This document shows positions 12,092-22,637 of a stretch of 64,000 bases of DNA, piece by piece (within the stretch, counting starts at the first letter, position 1; every line of letters begins with the position of its first letter). The notes beneath the pieces were generated by a model. The model saw only the letters and a program-made list of their open reading frames with translations, was not told the DNA's origin and did not search any database. Position numbers and translations under genes: made by a program. Source of the DNA: Cycas panzhihuaensis (taxonomy: Eukaryota > Cycadophyta); NCBI GenBank assembly GCA_023213395.1, contig CM041465.1, forward strand, positions 130,455,741 through 130,519,740. Direction: 5' to 3'.

Positions 12092-13270
12092 TTAACAAAT
12101 TTTCCTTTTTCCTTACCTAAGTACACTAGAACAAATTTTCAATATTGGATAATCAAAATGCAAAGTATATTTGTGTGCAAAGGGTTATGGAAAATTATCA
12201 CTGATGGATATGATGCTGCCTTAATTGATGTAAAAGGGGAACAAAATTTTAGAAAAAAGAACAGAATAATAATTGATGTTATGCTTGCTACATTTGATAA
12301 GGATAAACTTTCTTCTTCCTACCATTTTCTCATTCATGCAATTCATAATGTTGACATTGCTAAAGAAGCCTAGAATCTTTTGAACGATGTGTATGAAAAT
12401 AGTGCTCAAGAGGTCCAAGACATTCTTGGAAAAGCAAACCAAATAATTGATGGTTGTAATACAAGTAAAGAGGATAAAAACAATACTATTGATACAAGTT
12501 AAAAAGTATGTCAAGATATTGATGAAGGAATAATGGGTATTGATGAATGTAAAGAGACTACTTTTGAATGTATTGTTGAATTTGATGAGATTATTGGGCA
12601 TGCTGAGATTGATAAACTGACTACTGATGATTGTGATCAAGCAATAGAAGTTTCTCTAGATGAACCTATTGTTTCAAGGGAGGAAGAATCCAAATTAGAT
12701 TGCCCTGTTGAAGACAAATATATTAATACAAACTCAATTCCTGATTTGACCATTGATTCAAATTTGAATTGTTGACAAGTTGACGAAGACTCTGCTCCAA
12801 AAGTTGAAGAAATTATTGCTAAATATGCTAGTCAAAAGGAAGAATTCATATATGATGACGATCATTTCTCAAATGTTTCATCTTCAAATTTTGATGTTGG
12901 TTCAACAAATGTTGATTATTCATATAATAAAGGAAATAAAGGCAAACAGGTGATGATTGAAATAATGGTTGAAGACATGCTTGATATACACTTCAAATTT
13001 CAAGATGCCTTTGATAATTACCTACAAGATTACTTGCCAGATTTACATCAAGCTCAAATTGGACCAACTATGATCTACTCCACCTTTTGTATGATAAAGG
13101 ACTCAATGTTGCACACCAAGATGAAGAAAGTCAAGTTCAAGGACCATTACTCTCAAAGACTACCACAAGAACATTATCACAGGAATGAAGTTAAAATTGA
13201 AGACATTATCTTCAAGACAATCCCAAGAACAAAGCGTTGCAAATTCAAGGATTCCCCAAATGTGCATTAA
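12092..13270 (+). pseudogene. N2 gag-like ORF reaching the 3' LTR
   Basis: A single reading frame of about 393 codons with only three stops (near 12371, 12500 and 12773). The N-terminus LPKYTRTNFQYWIIKMQSIF, then GLWKIITDGYDAA, matches the copia gag opening (x-NYxxWxxxM...LWxxVxxGY). The middle is acidic (Asp/Glu-rich). The C-terminal 107 codons (12950-13270) form an uninterrupted part with no zinc knuckle or known motif, and the frame ends 7 bp before the 3' LTR. No pol follows. Because the three segments share one frame, this is one protein rather than three ORFs. Confidence 0.7.
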
Positions 13271-13277
13271 GGGGCGG

Positions 13278-13630
13278 TGTTAAGACTTTAGAGGGTCAAT
13301 ATTATAATATTATTATAATGCACATTTGTGCAAGTAGGTGGTCTGTAGGTTATTGGTCAATTAATAGGTGTTATGTCATTAGTTGTGTTAGAGGTTAATA
13401 GTCCCACATGTACCACACCTCATCCTACATATTCTCACTTATGATGTATAAATAAGTGAGTGAGGTAGTCTACAGTACATTGAGTCAAGATGGAGACTAT
13501 TGTGGAGTTATTGTTGTGGTGTCATTATGATGTAGACATTATGATTATGAGTTAATGCTATCTTCATTATGTTCATGATATTTGTTCCATTGTTCTTGAT
13601 ATTGGATGATCTCTATTGAATATTTTAACA
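13278..13630 (+). repeat. N2 3' LTR
   Basis: 353 bp, matching 4257-4608 closely and followed directly by the second ATGGA target copy (13631-13635). A G-rich purine tract (GGGGCGG) precedes it. Confidence 0.92.
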
Positions 13631-13635
13631 ATGGA

Positions 13636-15625
13636 GTGCCTAAACTATAAAAGAAATGTCTTGGATCTATAATATAGATCATAGGCAAAGGTAAAAATTT
13701 GGCAGAGTTCCACTTTGAACTAGATTTTAAGTCGAGTGCCAAGGACTATTTGCAAACCTGCGTTCAAAATTGGTGATCTATTCATCATGTTGCCTCAAGC
13801 AAATATATAATTAAATGTTTTTTCTCAAAGGTTCACTTGTCATTGTAGATCCATAGCTATCTGGACTACTAATATATATTTAATCCATTGATATAGTTGC
13901 TCAAATCTATAGATAGATGCACGATTCTGCAGAACCCTAATCATTTGTGAAAATGATGAATTTCTTATATATAATTTTTTTTTAACAATGTATTGAAAAT
14001 ATTAAATTTAATTGGATAGCTTTTTTAAAAAGTCTAGCCAACACCCCCCCCCCCCAACAAAGTCAAGTGGTCATATGAGAAAAGGAGGTGACCATAAGCG
14101 GAATTACAAAGGTGTTAATTTAAATTTTAAGCGTCATTTTTATTTTTTAATGACATATTGGTACTTGTTGAGGCATAACTTCTTCATATGCAGTGGAAAT
14201 CAAGTCTCGTCCGCTATGTTGGAAAGAGGAGTTAGAAACGATCAAAATAAATGGTCGGAAGGAGGTTTTGGATATCGCATAATGAAGATTTTAATCAATA
14301 AGGTTTAACAAAATGTTTTTGGCATGATAAAAGTTGAGTTTTTTTACCAATTTGAGATATGATTTGTCATTTTTTCAAGTTTCTGAAGGCTCTTGAAAGC
14401 ACAATGATGAAAATGAATAGTTGATGGTGAATTTGGACAAAAGTTTGATTGAAAAATGACAAAAGGACACATTAAGACTCATTTATGACACGTTTATGGC
14501 TCAAAATTTAGTGCAAAGCATGTCAAAACCTATTTGATATTGGATATGAGACACATGAGACAAATACATGTTGGACATGATAAATGAGACCCCCCTAAGG
14601 AGCAAAAGTCATTTGATGTAGTGACTGTAGCACTAATCAAATAAAATTTAATGCAAAGTTAACGAAATCACCTGATTTGATATATGTTTTGGTTTGATAA
14701 AGGACACACCACTTGATTATTTGATCATTTGATTGAATGATGAACAAAGGACACCACCTAATTGGGAAATTGTTTGAAAGATGTTGGTTGATTGTTGTTT
14801 GGGAGAAGTTTGTTGGTTGAAAGTTTGGTTGAATTGACATTTGAGTTTCCCACTTGATATGAGACATGGAGAGACCTCACAATTTTGATTAATTAATAAA
14901 ATAAGCAATAACGATTGTGGGTTATCCATAAAACTAGATTCAATGATTGAGGAGTCCAATTGATATGTGTTTTGGTTTAGACATCCAATAACCATGTATG
15001 ACAAGAGGCGTGGAAAATATCAGATATGTTACCTTGTTGCAACAAGCTTGATAGTCCAAGTTGTACACCCTATTCTTGGAGTTAGTTGGTTTGAGAATCA
15101 TCGATGGAGGCAACACATGAGTTTCCCATATCTTGTAAGACAAGAGGTGAGAGAAGATTCATAAGCTACTCTTGTTATAACATATTCATCTAACCGCAAT
15201 ATGTTGTATTTATTTATGAAGTTGATAAAACATGTACGAGAAATACTTCCTAGATAACTAGCAATTGCACTACTAGTTTCTTATACATTTCAGTAGATGG
15301 TTGTTGTTTTATATGGACATCAGTGAATTGGTTTACTATTGAGGTTGATAAGTTTGTCTTGTAGCTTACAAGTGGAAGATACAAGGTTATTGAAATGATA
15401 CTTCATATATCAAGAAGAGTTGAGATTCATGTTTGTTTGATTGATGGTGATTTATAGGTGGTGATGTATGATGATATAATTGAATTTGCTTGCAAGAGAA
15501 CAAGCAATGAAGGTATGTTTGATGATTGAGATTTACAGGTGATATGAAGACACATGATGAGTAGGTGATCTAGTATGAAGATGAAGACATTTGAAGAATT
15601 CCACAAATTAAACATTAAGGGGAAG
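13636..15625 (+). other. N1 internal region, right part (non-coding)
   Basis: No retroelement protein motif in any frame. It contains a run of 12 C at 14044-14055 and a stretch rich in GTTTGGTTGA-like words around 14770-14840. It ends in the purine tract TTAAGGGGAAG before the N1 3' LTR. Frames such as 14012-14308 have no recognisable homology. Confidence 0.5.
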
Positions 15626-16126
15626 TGTTGGAATATGAATTTCATTGTTATCAATGTAACGTTTAATTAGTGATTAAGATAAGTAGTCGTTGGTCGATTT
15701 GAAAAGTTCTCACACATGATTTTATTGGTTGATGTAATGGTGAAATATGATTGGAGGACGCTAAGATGATACATCTATATAACTGCGATGCATATTATAA
15801 AGCAAATTAAACCACCTAGTCCTCCTTGTGAGGCTAGATGACTCACCATGAAGATTGTTGATTATCATTCCTTAATATGAGACTCATATACATTTGGAGG
15901 TGGCTTTTCCCATTCATGGGTTTTCCATGTCAAACATGGTGTCATATATGATGTTTGCATAATTGACTCTTTGCCCTTATTTTTATTCATTTATTATGTT
16001 CATTATATTGTTGATTGATTCTGTGATCACATTTCTTACTGCTTTATTACATAAGTTGTAATCCTATGCAATAAACTTTAACATGGTATCCCAACTTGTA
16101 CATAAGTTGCGTCACAAATTTTAATA
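15626..16126 (+). repeat. N1 3' LTR
   Basis: Pairs with 2673-3177 over its whole length but is visibly more diverged than any other LTR pair here, which fits N1 being an old insertion. It ends TTTTAATA and is followed by ACTGT (partner of ACTAT at 2668). Confidence 0.85.
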
Positions 16127-16883
16127 ACTGTGTCTTAACCCCATTTTAATCATCAACTATATTGCATTAAAACTCATACTACTATCTGCATTGACTATTC
16201 ATTAGATACTCTATACTCAAACCATCTTAAACTACTTCTCCCCTCATGAAATTCCTCAATAGACGTTAACTCTAAGGCATCATGCTGTTTGCATATCCTA
16301 TGGCAAGTTGCTATAAAAATTTTCCCTAGTAATAGTAGTACCCTTACTTCTACTAAAACACCAAAGAATAAGTGGTTTGATGGTGAATCTAAAACATTCC
16401 ATGCCCTTCCTAGAGATATTTTTCACTAAAATTTCTCCTTATGCTAGGGATCTTCAAAAGAAATACAGATACTCTTTATGATGTAAAAGACATTAGTTCC
16501 TTACATGCCATCACTCTAAAATGATTCACCCACTTTGCAACTTACCTAAATTGTTTTGGTAAGCCCTCCTACCTCACACTCATTCTTCACACATTACAAA
16601 TCCCTCTATTAGGTATTGGCATGCCAAGACATTATATGACCTCCTAGGGCAAATGCAATGCATGGTTAGAGACGCACCTTTATCTCATTGTCTTTTCACC
16701 CACAATATCATCAAAAAAGGCATCTACAAGTTACAAACAAACAAAGCACCTGATGGTGAAAATCTTCTAGCCGAATTTCTTAAACAAGGAGCCCAAGTTC
16801 TCTCCTTCCCCATTATTGATTTATTTGATATAGCAATATGTCAAGGCTTCCCTCTCTCCTATTCCTCACATTTGATTCATCCC
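16127..16883 (+). pseudogene. LINE LN, part 2 (linker and start of RT)
   Basis: Continues the LN protein after N1 with frequent stops, then gives a readable RT start at 16653. The segment YKLQTNKAPDGENLLAEFLK matches the KAPGPDGxxxEFLK opening of LINE reverse transcriptases, followed by FPIIDLFDIAICQGFPLSYSS. C2 inserts at 16884. The open frame running on to 17039 uses C2's LTR, so its end is an artefact. Confidence 0.72.
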
Positions 16884-17086
16884 TGTAAAAAAACTTCAAT
16901 GAGGAATGAATTCACTCTCACAATCTTTATTGATGATCCATTGTGTATATATACAAGTACAAGGTACGTACAAGTGGCAACCGCTCAACAATATGGTGCC
17001 ACTTGTCAGTTTAGAAGAGAAGGGGGAAGGGGTACATGATCCTTACATTGAGTAATATAATCTAAGGTAAAACATTACCTTTTACA
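16884..17086 (-). repeat. C2 3' LTR
   Basis: On the minus strand it starts TGTAAAAGGTAATG; the purine tract lies at 17087-17095 on the + strand as CCCCCTCTT. It contains a GTGTATATATAC run usable as a TATA element. Confidence 0.92.
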
Positions 17087-17105
17087 CCCCCTCTTAATGT
17101 TTTAC

Positions 17106-17850
17106 CTATCTTAATCCTAACAGATTTCTAAAGATAATGAATTTCTCTCTTCTAAGAGATTTAGTGAGTACATCGACAGTTTGATCTTCTAATGGACAAT
17201 GTTGAAGCTCGATTTCTCCATTCTGTACCTTTTCCCTAATAAAACGATGATGTACTTCTATATGTTTTGTTCTAGCATGTAATATAGGATTTTTTGTCAT
17301 TTTTATGGTGCTTTGGTTATCACAAAATATTCGAGTAGGCATTGTTTGTTCTTTTCCTAGTTCCTTCAGGAGTTGTCTAATCCATATTCCTTCACACGTT
17401 GCATTGACTGCTGACTTATATTATGTTTTTGTTGATGACAATGCAACCATAGACTGTTTTTTACTGCTCCAGGAAATCAAGGATTTTCCGAGGAAAAAGC
17501 AGTATCCTGATGTTGATTTTACATGCATTCTATCTACGGCCCAATCGCAAAACACATCAATTGTGTATTGTTTTCTTTATCATATTGCAAACCAAGATTC
17601 ATGGTTCCTTTTAGATATCTCAAGATTTTTTTTGCAACATTCTAGTGTGGAATTTTGGGATTCTCCATAAACTTGGAAATCAATCCTACAGCATATGAAA
17701 TGTCTGCTTGTGTGGATGTGAGATAGATTAAGCTTCCCACTAATTGTCTATATAGTGTTGCGTCGATTGAGGCTGCTTCCTGTTATGTATTCAATGTTAA
17801 CCTTGTTTCCATTGGTGTGCTGACAGCATTACAACTTTCCATTCTAAACT
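17106..17850 (-). pseudogene. C2 RNase H (broken)
   Basis: The C-terminal frame 17342-17106 reads FCDNQSTIKMTKNPILHART, then HHRFIREKVQNGEIELQHCP and LTKSL, the standard copia RNase H tail. The rest (17343-17850) lies in other frames because of indels and stops. The enzyme would degrade RNA in the RNA-DNA hybrid during replication. Confidence 0.85.
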
Positions 17851-18566
17851 TGCTCAACAAGTTTTTGATATACTTTGTTTGTGAAAGAGTAATAGAAGAA
17901 CTGGTTTACTCTATTTCTATTCCAAGGTAGTAATGCAGCATTCCTAAACCTGTCATTTCAAAGACCTTTTCAAACTTGCTTTTGATAGATGCTATGGAAT
18001 TTTTGTCATCTCCAGTAATCAACATGCCATCCACATATACTACAACAATGGAGACTAATCCTACATTTATTTTTACATACAGGCTATGATCTTATTCACA
18101 TCGATGAAAACCATTTTCTATCAAATATGAATCCAATTTAGCATACCAGGCTCTCGGTGCTTGTTTAAGTCCATACAATGCCTTCTTCAATTTACAAACC
18201 ATATTTTCTTGTCCTGGTTTTATGTATCCTTCTGGTTGATACATATACCTCTTCTTGTAGGTCTCCATTCAAGAATGCACTTTTAACGTCCATTTGATAA
18301 ATTTCCTAACCCTTTTGAGCAGCAAGAGCAATCATTGTTCTCACCGTGTTTAGTTTTGCTACAGGTGAGAATGTTTCTTCATAGTCAATTCCAACTATTT
18401 GTGTGTAGCTCTTTGCTACCAATCTAGCCTCGTATTTCTCTATTTCTCCATTTGGCTTCTCTTTTATTTTATATACCCATTTGCAATTCACAATGGGTTT
18501 ATCTTCAGGAGTAGGGACCAAATCCCATGTTTTGTTTCTTTGTATGGCTTCAATTTCAATATCCAT
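17851..18566 (-). pseudogene. C2 reverse transcriptase with YVDG active site
   Basis: The N-terminal part 18566-18306 is open (MDIEIEAIQRNKTWDLV, WVYKIKEKPNGE, YEARLVAKSYTQ, FSPVAKLNTVRT). The active-site codons at 18023-18037 (minus strand) read YVDGM, whereas C6 has YVDDM: the second catalytic Asp is Gly. Stops and shifts also lie between 18300 and 17880. Confidence 0.88.
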
Positions 18567-18581
18567 TGTCGTTCTCCAATT

Positions 18582-19815
18582 CTAAGAGCTACTTGCTTCT
18601 TTATAAGAATTTGGTTCAGTAGAACAAATCAACGCTTGTGGTTTTTGTGATCTTGTTCGATGTTCACAAACTTCTCCCTTTGATTCTTCAAGAGTTTTGA
18701 GGTACCACCTTGGTACTCTTTTTGAGGTACATTCTTGCAATGATTTATCTTCTTCATCTCTGGAGTTAGAGTTGTTATCTGACTGGAGGTTGCATCTACC
18801 GGTTAGTTGCTTATCTGGAATGTTGTTTTCTACAGAATCATCCTCTGTCTCAATACTTTCTGAAGTTATATCCGACTTGTCTTCCAACTGGACAAGATGT
18901 GTATTCAGGTTGCCTTCATCAATTTGCACCACCGTATCAACATTTTCCTTTTTCCCGTCAAAAATTACATCCTTGCTAACATAGAGTTTATCTGTCTTTA
19001 GATCTATGCATCTGTATGCCTTTGAATGGTTGTTGTATCCAACCATTATGCATTCTATGCTTTTATTGTCTAATTTGGCTCTTTTTTTGTCTGGAATATG
19101 AACATAAGCCTTGTAGCCAAAAATTTTTAGATGACTTACATTTGGCTTGTGTCCTATCCAGGCCTCTTCAGGCGTTATGTTGTCCAGGGACTGAGTAGCG
19201 CTTCTATTAATCAAATATACAATTTGTATATACACGCCCAATACTTCTTTGCTAAATCTCTATTATTTAACATGCACCGATCCATTTCTACAATTGTCCC
19301 GTTCATCCTTTCTGCAACCCCATTGGATTGAGGTGTATAGGGAGTTATGAACTATTTTTGAACTCCATGTACTTTACAAAAGTGAAGGAAATCATTGGAC
19401 ATAAATTCTCCACCTCTATCTGAGCAGACATATTTAATCTTTTGACCACTTTCCAACTCACTTGCACCCTTAAACTCTTTGAAATATTCAAATGTTTCTA
19501 ATTTACTAGACAGAAAGTACACCCAGGTTTTTCTAGAAAAATCATCAATAAAGGTCAAGAAATACCTTGATCCATTTGTCGAGATCGGAGTGAACGGACC
19601 GCATAAATCAGTGTGTATCAATTCCAATCTGTGCTGTGCATGCCACGTACTTTTTGAGAATGGAGTTTTGTGTTGTTTTCTCATCATGTAGCTTTTACAT
19701 ACAAAGTGATTAAATGAGATATCTGGGAGACCATTTACCATGTTATATTTCTTTAATCTTTCTAACCTATCATGAGAGATATGACCATACTTCAAATGCC
19801 AAATTTCATTATTAT
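18582..19815 (-). pseudogene. C2 integrase and linker
   Basis: Zinc domain IWHLKYGHISHDRL leads to CKSYMMRKQH, where the second Cys of CxxC is Tyr. The core has TDLCGPFTP and CSDRGGEF (both Asp present). The frame breaks at 19352 and resumes from 19241 (YLINRSATQSLDNITPEEAW, KIFGYKAYVHIPDKKRAKLD). The linker to RT runs to 18582 and is acidic. The region with the catalytic Glu (about 19260-19330) is frame-disrupted. Confidence 0.86.
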
Positions 19816-19829
19816 CAGTGTTGTTTGCA

Positions 19830-20329
19830 GCAAGAGCTTTTACATCAGAAATCATTTTGGTGGGGACTTTATTAGGCATTACAGGAGTCGAAAGAAGTTT
19901 ATATAGCCTATTGTATTTTTCTCCTTTGGCTATCACTGTCCCATTTCTTTTCATATCGAGGATATAACAGTAACCATGTTCATCAAATATCGTTCTTAAC
20001 TTTTTATCACTCAATTGTGATATTGACAAGAGATTCTTTTTTATTCCAGGTGCATAAAAGGCATTGCCTATACGTTGAATTTTTCCATCAATGAGTATGG
20101 CAATTTGTCTTATTCCCCTTATGTGTAAGGGAAAATTGTCTCCTAGTTCTATTGATGTATTGCATTCATAAGGTTTGATGATTTCAAACCATTCTTTGAC
20201 CCCTGTCATATGGTATGAAGCACCTGAATCTACATACCAATTTTACATTGCAAGCACTTAACATTAAAGGCTGCAATGAAAGCAATTTCAACTTCTTCTT
20301 CCGTTGTGTCCTTTTCTTTGCTATAATTT
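19830..20329 (-). pseudogene. C2 aspartic protease
   Basis: DSGAS-type active site at about 20216-20232, next to the start of the frame 20209-19352 (MTGVKEWFEIIKPY, LGDNFPLHIRGIRQIAI). LLSISQLSDKK follows, as in copia proteases. A frameshift lies just upstream, near 20240, between gag and the active site. Confidence 0.82.
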
Positions 20330-21234
20330 CCGAATACCTGTTGTTTTCCTTTCTGCAACTCTGCACGCCTTTGGTAGCACTGATAAGGAAAATGACCTGT
20401 TTGTCCACAGTGATAACAGACATCAAAAGCTCTACAGTTGTTTGAAAAATAGCCTGGTTTTCCACAATTAAAGCATACTCTGGCATCTCGGGGCGAATTG
20501 CTGGTCATTCTGTCTCGTCCTCTTCCTTCTGTCCAACGTCCCACAGCTTTCTTTGGTGTTCTCCCTCCCAATCTTGAATTGAATTGTCCTCTTCCTTTGC
20601 CTCCTAACTGGAGTTTAGAAATGAGGGCTTCTTCAACTTCTGAATCTTCTTAATATCTCTGATTTCTTTGTTCTTGGCCATACATATGTCCTGTCAGAGT
20701 ATCAAAAGACATTGTGGCTGTATGTCCTCCTCCTGTCAACATGTTTACCATGTTATCAAAAGATTTCAGAAGTTTGTTAAGCACCAGGTGTATCAGTTCT
20801 ATGTCTGTTAATTTATCTCCTGCTGTCAGAAGGCCAGTTTTAATGTTAGTTAACTTTGTTAAAAAACCTGATACAGTCTGACCTTCTCTCATCTTCAGTT
20901 TATAGAGTTCTTCTCTCAAAACCACAATTCTAGCTTCATTTTTTCTACTCAACATGGAGGACATGATACTCCAAATTTCATTTGCATTTTCTAAACCATC
21001 AACATAAACTAACAGAGAATCAGAGATTGAAAGTTTGAGAACTGAAACAGCAACATTATTTCTTTCTTCCCAACTAGTCAAATTTTTTGCATTAGTGGGT
21101 TGTTTCTTAACTCTGGTAGTGATTTTCCAGGCGTGTTTTGCTCTCAATAATCCTTCAATTTTTATTTTCCAAATACTAAAATTTATTTCTATAAGTTTAT
21201 CATTCTCAGGCAACAAACCGGTAGATGAGGCCAT
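20330..21234 (-). pseudogene. C2 gag (nearly complete)
   Basis: Starts at ATG 21234 with MASSTGLLPENDKLIEINF, then IWKIKIEGLLRAKHAW and SISDSLLVYVDGLENANEIW. It is open for 194 codons to a stop at 20650, after which the frame changes. Two zinc knuckles follow at 20368-20475. The second, CYHCGQTGHFPYQC, is complete. The first, CFNCGKPGYFSNNC, has Tyr in place of the zinc-binding His. Confidence 0.88.
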
Positions 21235-21939
21235 TGAAACAACTAAATGAAAGCAGAAAATCTAAGTTTAAATGATGCAGACGGTTATACGGCCTATGGT
21301 GCAGTTTACATGCGAAACTCAAACTATACGGATGTACACCAAAGTGGTCTCAAATGAAGGATCTCTCAAATGGGTATCCCAAACTGCTATTAGTTTTCTG
21401 ATCCAACTTTAGATCTGAGAGAAACGACTAAAAATAGGTTTAAACCCGTGCCCAAGGGTTTCTGAGATTTTTGAGAAAAATTATAGAAAACATGATGTGA
21501 AATCTTGCAATAAACCACTCAATCTCTTCGTCTACTGATAAGAAAGGGTTTAAATACTTTGTACCAGAAATTTTCAACCAAATTTTTGAGAAAAAAGCTG
21601 AGAGAAGGCTCCAAACCCGTGCGCCCTGAAATCTACCCAAAACTGGGTCAAAACGGCTTCAAATGATGTTGATGCAGAAGAGAAAAGTGCAAAGAAGGCC
21701 ACGATCTACAATTTGGGTGAGTTTCATTCAATTCTGACAATGTTGATTTTTGACGTCCATACAAGTCCATACCACTGTACAAAACAGTATAAATTTCCTT
21801 CAAATTCGCCTAGACAAGTTTATCTTCAAGTAACAGGATCCTTTGACAATAACTTGTCATCAATTTCCTCTTCTCTTTTAATGAAGCCCTGATTTGCTTT
21901 CTCACAGGCAGGGGGAACTAAGAGCACCTTTCGATACCA
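21235..21939 (-). other. C2 5' leader
   Basis: Untranslated leader between gag ATG and primer-binding site. It contains CCGTATA/TATACGG and GTCCATAC words related to the GTACGG motif of the other leaders, but more diverged. Confidence 0.65.
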
Positions 21940-22142
21940 TGTAACAAAACTTCAATGAGGAATGAATTCACTCTCACAATCTTTATTGATGATCCATTGT
22001 GTATATATACAAGTACAAGGTAGGTACAAGTGGCAACCACTCAACAATATGGTGCCACTTGTCAGTTTAGAAGAGAAGGGGGAAGGGATACATAACCCTT
22101 ACATTGAGTAATATAATCTAAGGTAAAACATTACCTTTTACA
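21940..22142 (-). repeat. C2 5' LTR
   Basis: 203 bp, preceded on the + strand by the complement of TGGTATCGAAAGG and followed by the right ATCCC target copy (22143-22147). Confidence 0.93.
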
Positions 22143-22568
22143 ATCCCATCATTAAAGCAAGATAACCCCTTGATCTGGTAACTATCGAACCATCATGGTA
22201 GGCCATATTACAACCAAATGTTTTGCTACAATTCTTAATAGCCATGTCTCTTCCTTAGTAGGGCATTACGGGTTTCGTGTTCAGGGATATGCAAACTTCA
22301 AGAGAGAACATTGAACTATTGATCACATTTTTACTCTTAGAGCAATTATTGAGGAGTCTAAAGTGAGAAGTGCAATAGTTTACTACTACTTTGTAGATTT
22401 CCACAAAGCATTTGATATTGTTCCATGGCATCTATTGTTTGAAAGACTTCAAAAGCTAGGTGTTCCAACCACTTTAATATATGTTAGCACGAGATTATTT
22501 GAATTCATGAGAGGTATTATCTTCACTTCCTAGGGCACACTAACTACATTTACAACAAGATAGGGGTC
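22143..22568 (+). pseudogene. LINE LN, part 3 (RT core)
   Basis: Continues LN's RT after C2. The segment FVDFHKAFDIVPWHLLFERL (from about 22390) is the LINE motif VDFxKAFDxVxxxLL with its catalytic Asp, followed by LGVPTTLIY. Stops interrupt it. It ends with GGGTC (22564-22568), the left target copy of a C9 insertion. The protein resumes at 48811 with VKxGCSLALTLFGLY. Confidence 0.8.
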
Positions 22569-22637
22569 TGTTAAAGCATAATGTTTTATCTTACTAGGAA
22601 AAGGGGGTAATGTTGCACCACCCCTCACAATGTAACT
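22569..22637 (+). repeat. First 69 bp of a C9-family 5' LTR (truncated)
   Basis: Begins exactly at the LTR start (TGTTAAAGCATAATG) and matches the first 69 bp of the C9 LTRs at 43614 and 48571, up to ...CACAATGTAACT. It is abruptly joined to C3 RNase H sequence at 22638. Its flank GGGTC equals the flank after the C9 3' LTR at 48811-48815, so this is the original left end of the C9 insertion in LN. Confidence 0.88.

Larger units (their letters stand above)
4257..13630 (+). mobile_element. N2: gag-only LTR retrotransposon carrying C1
   Basis: LTRs at 4257-4608 and 13278-13630 (about 352 bp) differ at roughly 10 positions plus one indel. A perfect 5-bp target duplication ATGGA flanks them (4252-4256 and 13631-13635). 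The primer-binding site TGGTATCAGAGCAGG is at 4609 and a G-rich tract is at 13271-13277. C1 occupies 5240-10462. The remaining 3.4 kb of internal sequence has a copia-type gag frame running to 7 bp before the 3' LTR and no protease, integrase, RT or RNaseH. This resembles the plant class called TR-GAG. Confidence 0.9.
2673..16126 (+). mobile_element. N1: pol-less LTR retrotransposon, host of N2 and C1
   Basis: Two related repeats of about 500 bp (2673-3177 and 15626-16126) begin TGTTGGAAT and end TTTTAACA or TTTTAATA. A Met-tRNA-like primer-binding site (TGATATCAGAG) follows the left repeat at 3178, and a purine tract (TTAAGGGGAAG) precedes the right one. Flanks are ACTAT at 2668 and ACTGT at 16127, a 5-bp target duplication with one change. 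Without the nested N2, about 3 kb of internal sequence remains and I see no gag or pol in it. It is probably a large non-autonomous (LARD-like) element. It sits inside the LINE LN, splitting endonuclease from reverse transcriptase. Confidence 0.8.
16884..22142 (-). mobile_element. C2: Ty1/copia element in LINE LN
   Basis: LTRs of 203 bp at 16884-17086 (3') and 21940-22142 (5') differ at about 6 positions. Perfect target duplication ATCCC (16879-16883 and 22143-22147). On the minus strand the primer-binding site TGGTATCGAAAGG follows the 5' LTR, and the purine tract AAGAGGGGG precedes the 3' LTR. Gag, PR, IN, RT and RNaseH follow in order on the minus strand. C6 belongs to the same or a sister family. 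Confidence 0.95.

Noticed and set aside
16653-17039. 128-codon ORF as one gene
   Set aside because: Only the part to 16883 is LINE RT; the rest is C2 LTR sequence read through the insertion point.
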